Shown here: piece after piece, positions 40,065 through 48,544 of the stretch
How the letters are laid out: each line of letters opens with the position of its first letter
Numbering within the stretch: position 1 is the first letter of the stretch
Translations under genes and position numbers: made by a program
Assembly (NCBI GenBank): GCA_933822405.4
Contig: CAKOGP040001925.1
Span: 1 to 48,544 of the forward strand
DNA from: Cylindrotheca closterium
Lineage: Eukaryota; Bacillariophyta; Bacillariophyceae; Bacillariales; Bacillariaceae
Reading direction: 5' to 3'
DNA length: 48,544 bases
The notes under the pieces: generated by a model
The model's input: the letters and a program-made list of their open reading frames with translations, nothing else
Database searches by the model: none
What the model was told of the DNA's origin: nothing

Positions 40065-41198
40065 ATGACAGTCAACAAGAGTATGAAATTGATGAGTCTC
40101 CAGAAGGAATCATCTTTCGAATCTGAATTGATCGACAAGAGTTCCAATGATGGCAATAAGGAAGAATGTTTGGACGACTCCGAGAAAACTGAAGACACTG
40201 GATCTCTAGAATTTCCAGGATTGGGCTCATCCTCCAACCACTCGAATGAAGTTCCCGCGTCGTCCAGTAGTAAACCAAGAAAGCCTCGCAAATCGTCACT
40301 GTCGAGTTGGCTGCAGCATGGATGTGACGCATTCGAAGAAGGAGAAAGAGGAGGAGGTCCTCCACCTCGTACCAGTAGTGCACCAAAACCCAGCCGCTCC
40401 TCTCCTGAAGAACTTCCTATACAGCCTGTTAGTACGAAAAAGAAGAGCCGATCTGCTATCTCGAGTTGGATGCAGCATGGATGTGACGCATTCGAAGAAG
40501 GAGAAAGAGGTGGAGGTCCTCCACCTCATACCGGAAGTGCACCCAAACCCAACCGCTCCGTTACTGAAGAAGTTCCTCCCCAAACCAGTAGTAAGTCAAG
40601 GAAGTCTAACCGTTCTTCAATCTCGAGCTGGATGCAGTATGGATGTGACGCATTCGAAGAAGGAGAAAAGGGAGGAGGCCCCCCACCCCGTAGTGCACGC
40701 ACACCCCGCCGCTCTTCTCTCAAGGGCAGCAGGAGCAGTACTCCCAAAGGAGCCCCCCGCCGCCACTCCCTGACCTTTTCCAAAGACGTGGTAGTATCAA
40801 CCATTGTACCCACAAAGAAACTAGCCAAAAAGAATTCTCTCTGGTTCATGGAAAAGGACTATGAAAAGATGCGCAAAAAGATTTCCCACATAGCAAAGCG
40901 CGCGCAAGAAAAGGGTGGGGCCGAACACAAGAAGAAGTACTGCACTAGAGGATTGGAAAATCTGATTCGCCAAGGCGGCTCTGAGACTAGAAGATATGCT
41001 GCCTGGGATGCGGTAATGGACGAGCAAGCAAATCAATGCAGCGCGGAATACTACAACGAAGATGCCGTCTCGAAATCCTATCGAACGGCCTGCGAGGAGA
41101 GCCGTGCAGAAGCCACCATTCGAGCACTCCAAGATGAAAAGGAGGTAGCAGAATATCTTTCCGACACTCGCAACTCCTACCGCCGAGGATCCGCGTAG
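40065..41198 (+). CDS. YCTRGLE-family protein with internal triplication (array copy 3)
   Basis: 377 aa from the ATG at 40065, single exon. The disordered N-terminal part contains three copies of a unit of about 54 residues with SSWMQHGCDAFEEGERGGGP at its heart (DNA copies start near 40300, 40463 and 40625). The third runs into the family's RTPRRSSLKGS segment. The conserved half then follows copy 1 closely: RRHSLTFSKDVVVSTIVP, LWFMEKDYEKMRKKI, KYCTRGLENLIRQGG and YAAWDAVMDEQ. The repeat unit replaces the single YEYNTFDEEGEVPPP of copy 1, which looks like its ancestor. No catalytic motif is visible. Confidence 0.82.
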   Translation: MTVNKSMKLMSLQKESSFESELIDKSSNDGNKEECLDDSEKTEDTGSLEFPGLGSSSNHSNEVPASSSSKPRKPRKSSLSSWLQHGCDAFEEGERGGGPPPRTSSAPKPSRSSPEELPIQPVSTKKKSRSAISSWMQHGCDAFEEGERGGGPPPHTGSAPKPNRSVTEEVPPQTSSKSRKSNRSSISSWMQYGCDAFEEGEKGGGPPPRSARTPRRSSLKGSRSSTPKGAPRRHSLTFSKDVVVSTIVPTKKLAKKNSLWFMEKDYEKMRKKISHIAKRAQEKGGAEHKKKYCTRGLENLIRQGGSETRRYAAWDAVMDEQANQCSAEYYNEDAVSKSYRTACEESRAEATIRALQDEKEVAEYLSDTRNSYRRGSA

Positions 41199-42124
41199 TA
41201 ACTGCATTTGGGATGCAAATGGAAAGAACGACTACGGGCAGAAGACTAATTGGATGATTGATGCCGATACAGGACTACTATCTGTAGGTAAATTTTGAAT
41301 ACATTTTGACTACTATTGAATTTCAACAATATCTTGGAACTACTAGCAACATTGAACTATCAACATGTAGCCGTCGATCCCCAGTGGCGGATGCACGAGG
41401 CCGTGGAAAAAGTTTTGGTTTTTGGAAAAAAGCAGCGCTCAACACATCTGGAACATTTCTGGAAGAACAATACATGTGTACAGTAAACTTTCACTTGGCT
41501 CTTCGCGTAGTATTCGAATAAGTGTTATCTGGTAAGTTTCATCTCGATCAGAAGTCAAGCAGCTGGAATGTATCGATGGCTTCGTTTCCAAAGTATCACA
41601 GACGTATCAATGCAGTTTCAATACCAATATATAATATGAAAAATTGGGACTACACAAATAAAAGATTCAAGATAAAAGAGATTCAGTATTCTTGATCAGA
41701 AGCTCAAGTCGAAAATTATATGCAACGGCCGGGAAAATCAATTATGCTAAATTTCTATTTCCCGGCCGTTCCTTGTATGTCCTTGACTTCGACAAGGTTC
41801 CAACAAATGTTACATCATTTCTTCTCAAAGTATCAATGAAGTTTCAATACACTCACTACCAGTTGGAATGCCGTTCCAGATATGCGAAGTTGTAATAATC
41901 GAACATCAGACGATAAAACCCAGTACATGTATCCGTCACCGGATCTGATACCACACTAAAAAGCTTCCGATCAAGACATCGGCATTTTAATTTGCTGCTG
42001 CTTGTGATTCATCAATAAAATCCATTTGAAAAGGAATCTATTGTCCTCATAAATCAGAAAGCTGAAGTTTTGAAACCTATCAGTCTCTCTCTTTTTGAAA
42101 GGCAAACAACCGCTTACTAGTACA
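41199..42124. other. intergenic region within the array
   Basis: No gene is seen. It contains the strong hairpin at 41724-41770, listed separately. Confidence 0.6.
41724..41770. repeat. perfect inverted repeat, 13-bp arms
   Basis: AACGGCCGGGAAA (41724-41736) and its exact complement TTTCCCGGCCGTT (41758-41770) flank a 21-nt AT-rich loop. The GC-rich stem stands out from AT-rich surroundings. It could be a transcribed hairpin, a protein-binding site or the remnant of a tiny inverted-repeat element. Confidence 0.9.
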
Positions 42125-42937
42125 ATGACTCTCAAGGACTTGAAATTGAAATTCCAAAAGAAGCAAAGTTCTTCGACCTCATCATCCGTTGGTGAGTTGA
42201 TCAAGGAGACTGCTTCGGACGAAGTCGAGGAAACTGAAGTCACTCTAACGGAAGAAGATGAAGCCTTTTACGGCTACAACACTTTCGACGATGTTCCCAG
42301 TACACCAACCGTGACCCCCAAGGACAGTGTCGACAAATACGGGTACAATACACCCACCACCAGTACCTTCGAGGACAGCGACAACAAATATGGATACAAC
42401 ACATACGAAGAAGGCGTTCCCCCGCCCCCCTGTACACCTAACACACCAAAGATGTCTCGCCGTTCTTCCCTCAAGGGAAGCAGTCCTACTCCGAGACAAT
42501 TCCGTCGTCATTCTTTGACCTTTTCTAGTAACGTGGTGGTGGCCACCATTATTCCCACACCCGAACTGGCCAAGAAAAAGTCCCTTTGGTTCGAGGACAA
42601 GGATTATGAAAAGATGCACAAGAAGATTCACTTGATTGCCGAACGCGCCCAGGAAGGTGAGGGCCACAAGTATTGTACCCGAGGATTGGAGAATATCATT
42701 CGAGGAGGTTCTCAGATTCGAAAGTATGCCGCTTGGGATGCGGTTCTGGACGAGCAAGAATATCAAATCCAGTCGGGTGCCGAGTTCTACGATGAGGACG
42801 CCCTATCACGATCGTACCGAGTGGTATGCGAGGAGAGCCGTGCCCAAGCAGCTATGCGAGCTTTGCAAGATCAAAAGGAGGCAGCCGAATACCTCTCCGA
42901 GAAACCTCGACGCTCTCGCCGAAGTTCCATCATGTAA
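42125..42937 (+). CDS. YCTRGLE-family protein (array copy 4)
   Basis: 270 aa from the ATG at 42125 (MTLKDLKLKFQKKQ matches copy 1); the open frame begins earlier at a TTG. The N-terminal half has three YGYNT-type units (YGYNTFDDVPSTP, DKYGYNTPTTSTFEDS, NKYGYNTYEEGVPPPP), each related to YEYNTFDEEGEVPPP of copy 1. The conserved half is RRHSLTFSSNVVVATIIP, LWFEDKDYEKMHKKI, KYCTRGLENIIRGG and YAAWDAVLDEQE. It is the most diverged of the three intact copies. Function is unknown. Confidence 0.82.
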   Translation: MTLKDLKLKFQKKQSSSTSSSVGELIKETASDEVEETEVTLTEEDEAFYGYNTFDDVPSTPTVTPKDSVDKYGYNTPTTSTFEDSDNKYGYNTYEEGVPPPPCTPNTPKMSRRSSLKGSSPTPRQFRRHSLTFSSNVVVATIIPTPELAKKKSLWFEDKDYEKMHKKIHLIAERAQEGEGHKYCTRGLENIIRGGSQIRKYAAWDAVLDEQEYQIQSGAEFYDEDALSRSYRVVCEESRAQAAMRALQDQKEAAEYLSEKPRRSRRSSIM

Positions 42938-43585
42938 ATGGGGATGGTGTGACACATGGAAAGACGAGGAGGTGCGAGTTTTCGGGACGATTTTGGACAA
43001 TTGATGTCAATACTACGACAGTAGGTTAATTTTTATTTTTAATGCACATATTATAACTGTACCGGTACTATGGGTCCATCTATCATACAGGCATGGTGCG
43101 TTTTCGGGGAACAGCGTTTATTTTATACTATACTCCTTTCAACGAAGATTTCTGAACCTGGATTTCACAGGTTTTTTTAGATCACTATGGATTATTCTTG
43201 CGATAAATGGATTATTTACTGCTGCGGACTATCCTGTATAATTAAGATAGTGGCGTTTAGATTCACTTCTAAGTAATGCTTTTCTTCTGCTCAAAAATGT
43301 ACCAACGATCAATAAGTCTTCGGAATTTGAACCCGTCAAGGTCAAATGAATCACCAAGCATCATCATCGTACCGGTTTTTTAATGGTTTATAGTCGAGAC
43401 CAGGGGACTATATGAACCGTTGAGAGATAGTCTTTAGGGGCCGCATTAGTGTGTAGCAATCAACTTATTGGTGATAACCGTATCATCATCTTCCGAATCA
43501 TTATGATAATAACACGCGTTATTGAGCCCCAATCAATATGAACCAACCAATCGTCCAGCGATGAGGACAAGGTTATCGGCGTGTA
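42938..43585. other. intergenic region
   Basis: No gene is seen. TACCGGTA occurs at 43060-43067. Any 5' exon of the next gene should lie here, but I could not place one. Confidence 0.5.
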
Positions 43586-44704
43586 ATGAGTCCCACCCAA
43601 ATACCCAACATGAAACCAACAGAATTGCCCACTGTCCAGGCTAATCTCGTGCATCGAGATGACTATGTCGCGTTTCAATTTAGTGTTCTGCCGTACGAAA
43701 ATGACTCGACAACGACCGCGACAAATTCTTATATCGAAAACAGAGATTGGATGGTACGTTGGTTTTTGCAACAATTTCTTTGTTCACAAGCCAGTGAATT
43801 GTTGTGGCTGGCCAATCCAATGGACATTCTCAAGACTAAGTGTAGGCAGGAAGCTATTGCTCTCGATGATGCCTCGTCCTACATAATCTTGTGGAATGAA
43901 CCAATTGTTTCTTGGTATCCTGAACTACTGGAGGGTCACATTCCTTATGAAGCTTGGAACATTCAATATCCCTTATATGCGAATAGGACTCAAAACGAGG
44001 TGACAGAACGAGACGTTCACAATGAAAGTGTCCAAGACAGACTACAGGCACTCTTGAATGACCACATTGAACTGAAGCATTTGCAATTAATTCGCGGCCT
44101 GGTATCTATTGTGGGTAAGGAATCTGAGACCCATTTGCTGAGAAATCTGGGATCCCATACACAAGCACCGACAGTCTTGCCCCAAACGCCGCCAATTTTG
44201 GGTGCCTATTCACCCGAATCTCTCGTCTTGACTGGGGCATTGATTGCTTTGATTCATACATTGATATTGTTGTTGATACACATCTATTTCCGTCCCTGTC
44301 TCCAAGAAAGAAACGAAATGAAGGGATTTGAACAACGAATGACAAAGTCGAACCATCAATCATTGGGAGACCACCCTTTGCCATCTTTCCTGTCGCCAAG
44401 CTCACCAGGCGACACGAGACAAATATCATTGGATCCTCGACAAGACAATACACTCCTTGCCGATGCACCCGCTCCGTCTATTCCCAGCACCCCTATGCCC
44501 AATGACGACGACTCGGGCTCCTTTTTGAGCTTGAGTCGGAGTTGCAATTCGGAAATGGGGTCGTCTAATCAAACTTACGACTCGGCGAATAATATGACAG
44601 CGAAGGAAGATGTGGAAGACCAATCACTGGTGACAGATGCTAATCTTGACTATACAGGAAACTTTTATGCATCCGATGACTCTGCAACGATTATGTCGTG
44701 CTAA
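43586..44704 (+). CDS. single-pass membrane protein of unknown function
   Basis: 372 aa from the ATG at 43586. The N-terminus has a short PT-type stretch (SPTQIPNMKPTELPT) but no signal peptide. Since PT linkers usually follow a signal peptide, a missing 5' exon is possible. An ectodomain-like part of about 195 residues with scattered Cys and Trp follows (NRDWMVRWFLQQFLC, NEPIVSWYPELL). Then comes one membrane segment (about 205-232, TGALIALIHTLILLLIHIYF) and a Ser/Asp-rich cytoplasmic tail ending SATIMSC. The layout resembles other diatom PT-linker membrane proteins. No family is recognised. Confidence 0.7.
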   Translation: MSPTQIPNMKPTELPTVQANLVHRDDYVAFQFSVLPYENDSTTTATNSYIENRDWMVRWFLQQFLCSQASELLWLANPMDILKTKCRQEAIALDDASSYIILWNEPIVSWYPELLEGHIPYEAWNIQYPLYANRTQNEVTERDVHNESVQDRLQALLNDHIELKHLQLIRGLVSIVGKESETHLLRNLGSHTQAPTVLPQTPPILGAYSPESLVLTGALIALIHTLILLLIHIYFRPCLQERNEMKGFEQRMTKSNHQSLGDHPLPSFLSPSSPGDTRQISLDPRQDNTLLADAPAPSIPSTPMPNDDDSGSFLSLSRSCNSEMGSSNQTYDSANNMTAKEDVEDQSLVTDANLDYTGNFYASDDSATIMSC

Positions 44705-44931
44705 AAGCATTCGGGGATGTGAGAGAATAACGAGACCCGACAATGGTAGCGTGAATGAATGACTACATTTTCAAAGGGGAATCAGTATGGTGACACTCAC
44801 CAGTGGCGACTGCAGATGTCTAGGATATATGGATATATACAACAGATCCATGAAAGATTAATTGGTAATAATCGTATGTCTTTGTCTATAGACTCGCCAA
44901 TCGCGCACACAAACTAGCTAGCTGCAATGCC
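44705..44931. other. intergenic region between convergent genes
   Basis: Shared 3' flank of the membrane protein gene (+) and the acidic protein gene (-). No gene is seen. Confidence 0.6.
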
Positions 44932-46263
44932 TTATTCGATATGGCCCTCCCTCATGAAGAGATTGTTTGATGTTGGGTTATCGTGCCAGTTGTCGTAGGA
45001 ATAGCGGTTGGAAAAGTAAGCAATCTTCCCAGTCACGGCATTGCGATTCCTCTCTTGCAATGCAGGATCACTGAAATCATTTTCAGTCTTCTTCGGGTTG
45101 CCATAAATGGCTTCCGTTACCTTGGATTGGTTGTCAAACCAGTTTGACGCAGGTTGGGATACTGCAGTAATAGATGCAGCTTGCGTTGACGCATTGGAAA
45201 GCGCTCTAGTTTTTTCCTTCTTGCCATATACAGCAGCAGTGACTTTCGACTTGGTATCGAACCAGTTATCACAAGAATACTCTTCGGGAAGATATCCACC
45301 AACACGCCATGTAGTAGGTGGTGGGCTGTGTTGTATTGCACTTTCTCCAATATCAAAGCTTTCATGACCAGTGGCCGAAGGGGCCTCGTCGGTGGCTTGT
45401 GTATTGGGGTCCTCCGCTCGGGCCACAAAGGCAGGGCGCATGGAATTCACTCGACGACCATCTTGGTCCAAACGGAAATTGGAAACTAGGCGCCGGGGCA
45501 ATTTCTCGTCAAACTTGGCCGAGAAGTCATCCACGGCGGAAAATACTTCCATCTGCTCTCTGCTGTAGGAAGAATATGGAAGTGGTTCCTCGATAGATTT
45601 TTGGACTGACTCTTCTGCTCCTCCTACCATAGTTGGAGCAACTTCTTCTGCTTCCAAATTAGTAGGCGAAATGTTCTCCTCCTCGGCTTCATCACATTCC
45701 ATTGCAATACGAACGATGTCTTCTCCAGCTTCCACCTCAAGTTCTGGCACGTCTGCCTCCTCCTCTTCGTCTTCAACAATCGTCAGTTTGACATTCATTT
45801 TTGCTTCCATTTCAGCAACCTTTACCTCGGGAGCTTCGTCCATTGCTTCGGTCACTGCCATTGTTTTTGTTGGCTTGATTTGTTCTTGGAGAGATTCCAT
45901 TTCTTCCTTGGAAATAATCTCTTTCATCTCCTCTTCAAGCTGCTTGATTGACTCGAGTAGTGCCATTATATCAACCTCGCTGTCTTGTTCCACTTCGGCC
46001 ACTGCAGGTACTTCGGCTTCTTCAAGATGACTAGTAGCCACAGCATAATCGCTACCCAAACTCAATCGTTTCATCAGATCGCTGGTTCCTCCCAGCATTC
46101 CTTGGGAGGCTACAGTTTTCAAATCATCTGGACTGGGGACTACCTTGTTTGTCTGTTTTTGGTCTCCCAACTTGAGTGGCGATTCGTGGCTGCCTGGAGT
46201 CTCGACGATATAGGCGGAGGCTGTTGCCAAGAATATTACAAAATAAATGGGCTGGATCTTCAT
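44932..46263 (-). CDS. acidic secretory-pathway or plastid-targeted protein with NWFD repeats
   Basis: 443 aa from an ATG at 46263. The first 17 residues (MKIQPIYFVIFLATASA) form a signal peptide followed by Tyr. ASA plus an aromatic residue resembles the ASAFAP-type cleavage site of diatom plastid preproteins, though Phe is usual. The middle (about 75-220) is very acidic and helical with E-rich segments. The C-terminal part has three NW(F/H)D units; the first two are close (NWFDTKSKVTAAVYGKKEKT and NWFDNQSKVTEAIYGNPKKT) and the third is degenerate. No enzyme domain is seen. Location in the secretory route is likely, plastid is possible, function unknown. Confidence 0.75.
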   Translation of the reverse strand: MKIQPIYFVIFLATASAYIVETPGSHESPLKLGDQKQTNKVVPSPDDLKTVASQGMLGGTSDLMKRLSLGSDYAVATSHLEEAEVPAVAEVEQDSEVDIMALLESIKQLEEEMKEIISKEEMESLQEQIKPTKTMAVTEAMDEAPEVKVAEMEAKMNVKLTIVEDEEEEADVPELEVEAGEDIVRIAMECDEAEEENISPTNLEAEEVAPTMVGGAEESVQKSIEEPLPYSSYSREQMEVFSAVDDFSAKFDEKLPRRLVSNFRLDQDGRRVNSMRPAFVARAEDPNTQATDEAPSATGHESFDIGESAIQHSPPPTTWRVGGYLPEEYSCDNWFDTKSKVTAAVYGKKEKTRALSNASTQAASITAVSQPASNWFDNQSKVTEAIYGNPKKTENDFSDPALQERNRNAVTGKIAYFSNRYSYDNWHDNPTSNNLFMREGHIE

Positions 46264-46619
46264 GGTGTTGAATAGGACTTCGACTTTAGTTGCCAGGAAA
46301 AGTATTGGTATGAATGACGGTATGAATATTATTGGTAGGATGGAATGGCGATTTTCGGTTGATAGTTGATGCGAAGATTTTCAAAAAATACCGCACCGGC
46401 CGGCGTAAAATGCAACTGATCTTTTTGTGCGCGATAACGCACGGGCGTAAATGTAAGTTCAACAATGAACTTTTTGCCGGTATATAGTATCTTATTCTTC
46501 ATTTCTTTTTCTCTTGCCTCCAACTCAAATACATGTCAGCAAAATATTGATGTCAAGTGTATATGCAATCTATGAATTATCGGTTTCTACGTCAAGTTTG
46601 TTCACTTTTCTAAGAGTTC
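46264..46619. other. intergenic region
   Basis: 5' flank of the acidic protein gene and 3' flank of the first globin-like gene. The part from 46575 on is duplicated 3' of the second globin-like gene (GAATTATCGGTTTCTA). Confidence 0.5.
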
Positions 46620-47090
46620 TCAGACCACGAGCTGAGCGGCCAAGACTCTGGTTGCCATTGCTGTTCGCTCAAAGTCCTTTCCTTCTTCTTCGAAGACTAT
46701 TCGCAAGGCTGCAAATCGCTGCGTGCATTCCTCGAGAATATCCTCTTCGACCCACGAGCCCTGTAGAGCAGTCTCAAAGTGGGTCTTGAGTTTCTTGAAC
46801 TGTTTGGTGTTGATACCCAGTTCGAAAACGGCGTAGTTCTTCATGATGACACGAAGGCGTGCATCACCATCAACCACAAAGTTACTTTCCAAAGCAGACT
46901 TGATGAGGTCACTCATGACAGCTGACAATCGTGTCATGCTCATATGGCCGAATACCATTTGCAAGTCGGCATCTTCGTTGATACTGTCGCAAAAGTTCAT
47001 AAGAAGGAAGCCCATTTCACTTTCTCCACCTAGCTTTCTGATGAGGTTAGGCTGGGATTGGAAGGCTTGTTCTTGAATAGGTCTGCACAT
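46620..47090 (-). CDS. truncated-hemoglobin-like protein (copy 1)
   Basis: 156 aa from an ATG at 47090. The pattern fits group 1 truncated globins: LIRKLGGESEMGFLLMNFCD at the N-terminus, DADLQMVFGHMSMTRLSAVM in the B-E region, then ARLRVIMKNYAVFELGI and FKKLKTHFETAL in the F-G region and a helical end. In the family a proximal His normally precedes the LGI segment (aHaxLgI). Here the region reads KNYAVFELGI with no His. The only His residues nearby are in FGHMSM and KTHFETAL, so haem binding is doubtful or uses another ligand. No targeting signal. The assignment is by eye; a globin-like fold without haem is an alternative. Confidence 0.6.
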   Translation of the reverse strand: MCRPIQEQAFQSQPNLIRKLGGESEMGFLLMNFCDSINEDADLQMVFGHMSMTRLSAVMSDLIKSALESNFVVDGDARLRVIMKNYAVFELGINTKQFKKLKTHFETALQGSWVEEDILEECTQRFAALRIVFEEEGKDFERTAMATRVLAAQLVV

Positions 47091-47539
47091 TATGCTTGTT
47101 TGTTGCCTTTACGATTTGCCTGAAAGTCTATTTTATGAGGATGTGTCAGGATTGGTTTTGTCGATGTCGATGTCGACTTGGTGTTGAGCTTTGTGAGACG
47201 GTTGCGCATCGAGTACCTGGTACACGTGTGCTTGTAGAACTCTGGCCAAAACGAGAACTTTGGTTTTAATTGTTGAACTGTCGCGAAAGGTTTGATCCGG
47301 CTTACTTAACGATTGCATTTGCGATCAAAAATGGTTGGCACGTTTTCAAAACCACATTATCGCTTTTATTCGTATTTTCAGTCAAGAAAAGTTGAAGAAC
47401 AAGGGTCCTGAGAGTCTATACCGGTATATAATATAAAATAAGTGCGAAAAACTGTATGCCACTTTTTGATGAATGTCTGAGATCCGAGGATAGGGTGATT
47501 ATGGCCAATTTCACTGTATCTCGGGGGCATCTGTTAGTA
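47091..47539. repeat. 5' flank of globin-like copy 1, duplicated
   Basis: 47091-47330 closely matches the 5' flank of copy 2 (48327-48540): both include TGCCTGAAAGTCTA, ATGAGGATGTGTC, GGATTGGTTTTGTCGATGT and GGTTTGATCCGGCTTACTTAA. The promoters were duplicated along with the genes. TACCGGTA lies at 47419-47426, outside the duplicated part. Confidence 0.8.
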
Positions 47540-47734
47540 CTGTGGGGTGCTCATGATAACTGACAATCGTGCCATGTTCAAATGGTCGAATACCATCATT
47601 TGAAAGACGGCATCTTCTTTGATACTGTCGCAAAAGTTCATAAGGAGGATGCTCATTTAACTTTTTCCAACTAGCTTTTCGACGAGGGTAGGTTGGGCCT
47701 GGAATGCGTGTTCGTTAATAGTAGGTCTGCACAT
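47540..47734 (-). pseudogene. partial globin-like copy
   Basis: Starting at the ATG 47734, MCRPTINEHAFQAQP and LVEKLVGKS match the start of the flanking copies, then a TAA stop appears. Beyond it MSILLMNFCDSIKEDAVFQM and FDHLNMARLSVIMS continue the match in the same frame. The rest of the gene is missing. It is a dead 5' fragment between two intact paralogues. Confidence 0.82.
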
Positions 47735-47870
47735 TCAGTTTCTGTTGTTGATGATGATCAGGTCTGTTTTGCATGAAGATATCGGGATTATATTGTATGC
47801 TCTTTATGAATTATCGGTTTCTATGGGATGTATCTTTTGTTCACTTTTCCAAAAGTCCTTCAGGCCATGC

Positions 47871-48326
47871 TCATACTACGAGCTGAGCGGCCAAGACTCT
47901 GTTGACCTGTGCGGTTCGCTCAAAGCCCTTTCCTTCTTCTTCAAAGACAACTCGCAAGGCTGCAAATCGCTGTGTGCATTCATCGAGAACATCTTCTTTG
48001 ATCCAGGAGGCCTGCAGGGCAGTCTCAAAGTGGGACTTGAGTTTTGTGAATTGTGTTGTTTTGATACCCAACTCGAAGATGGCGTAATTCTTCATGATGA
48101 CACGAAGCCGTGCGTCGGTATCATCCAAATTGCTTTCTAAGGCAGATTTGATAAGGTTACCAATTACGTTTGACAATCGCTTCATGCTCATATGGCCGAA
48201 TACCATTTGCAAGTCGTCATCTTCCTTGATACTGTCGCAAAAGTTCAGGAGAAGGAAGCTCATTTCGCTTTCTTCACCTAGCTTCTCGATGAGGCTAGAG
48301 GTTTGTTCATGGATAGGTCTGCACAT
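47871..48326 (-). CDS. truncated-hemoglobin-like protein (copy 2)
   Basis: 151 aa from an ATG at 48326, and close to copy 1 throughout (NFCDSIKEDDDLQMVFGHMS, ARLRVIMKNYAIFELGI, ECTQRFAALRVVFEEEGK). The most variable parts are the first 15 residues and a short loop after SALESN, where copy 2 is shorter. It shares the missing proximal His of copy 1. Because both copies keep the same pattern, the loss predates the duplication. The upstream region is duplicated too, so expression is probably similar. Confidence 0.6.
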   Translation of the reverse strand: MCRPIHEQTSSLIEKLGEESEMSFLLLNFCDSIKEDDDLQMVFGHMSMKRLSNVIGNLIKSALESNLDDTDARLRVIMKNYAIFELGIKTTQFTKLKSHFETALQASWIKEDVLDECTQRFAALRVVFEEEGKGFERTAQVNRVLAAQLVV

Positions 48327-48544
48327 TATATTTGTTCGTTGCCTTTATGCTTTGCCTGAAAGTCTAATTTATGAGGATGTGTCGGGATTGGTTTTGTCGA
48401 TGTTGAGTGGATGTTGAGCTTTGTGAGATGGTTTCGCACAGAGTAGAACGCTCGTCAAGACCAGAACTTTTGCCTACGTGGATTTTTCATGTTTAACTGT
48501 CGCGAAGGTTTGATCCGGCTTACTTAATGGCCATGTTCGCGTTT
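48327..48544. repeat. 5' flank of globin-like copy 2, duplicated
   Basis: Counterpart of 47091-47330, with small indels. It is cut by the window edge. Confidence 0.8.

Overview
The window looks like nuclear DNA of a diatom or close stramenopile relative. This is an inference from gene content, not a species call. The evidence is: short GT-AG introns (66 to 104 bp in the six I could resolve); an HSF-type transcription factor; a large BspA-like leucine-rich-repeat family; secreted DUF285-type proteins; a serine protease with a long PT/PS-rich tail; a class C GPCR fused to a 5'-nucleotidase ectodomain; and a tandem family with a YCTRGLE signature. Genes lie on both strands with independent starts. 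There are no operons and no rRNA, tRNA or CRISPR that I can see.

Layout. 1-180: TTG microsatellite and a 24-bp minisatellite. 822-3766 (-): three-exon Golgi-type glycosyltransferase. 4593-7150: gene-poor, with a broken GCR1_C-like domain and unrecognised decayed ORFs. 7594-8490 (+): CRAL-TRIO (Sec14-like) protein. 9100-18110: two-family cluster with three LRR_5/coiled-coil genes (-) and two secreted DUF285 genes (+); about 225 bp upstream of two LRR genes is nearly identical. 18915-19814 (-): heat shock factor. 20921-22848 (-): four-exon chymotrypsin-fold protease. 23836-24711 (+): CPBP/Rce1-like membrane protease interrupted by one in-frame TGA. 25785-27638 (-): fourth LRR gene. 27875-29512: degenerate DNA transposon with 43-bp terminal inverted repeats and a broken transposase-derived gene. 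29616-33450: a broken and an intact hemerythrin-like gene separated by a tandem repeat of roughly 300-bp units. 33867-37109 (-): 5'-nucleotidase/7TM fusion. 37950-42937 (+): array of three intact YCTRGLE genes and one decayed copy. 43586-44704 (+): one-pass membrane protein. 44932-46263 (-): acidic secretory or plastid protein. 46620-48326 (-): two truncated-globin-like genes with a dead partial copy between them.

The main theme is recent local duplication followed by decay. The LRR, DUF285, hemerythrin, YCTRGLE and globin-like families each have tandem copies, and four of these five contain at least one frameshifted or truncated member. Several genes point to surface sensing and secretion (GPCR fusion, BspA/DUF285 proteins, protease, glycosyltransferase). 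Others point to iron, haem or stress biology (hemerythrin, globin-like, HSF). No pathway link between neighbours is shown by the sequence. The palindrome TACCGGTA occurs 11 times, none inside a confidently called gene. Exon junctions were worked out by reading the sequence by eye and have not been tested against transcripts.
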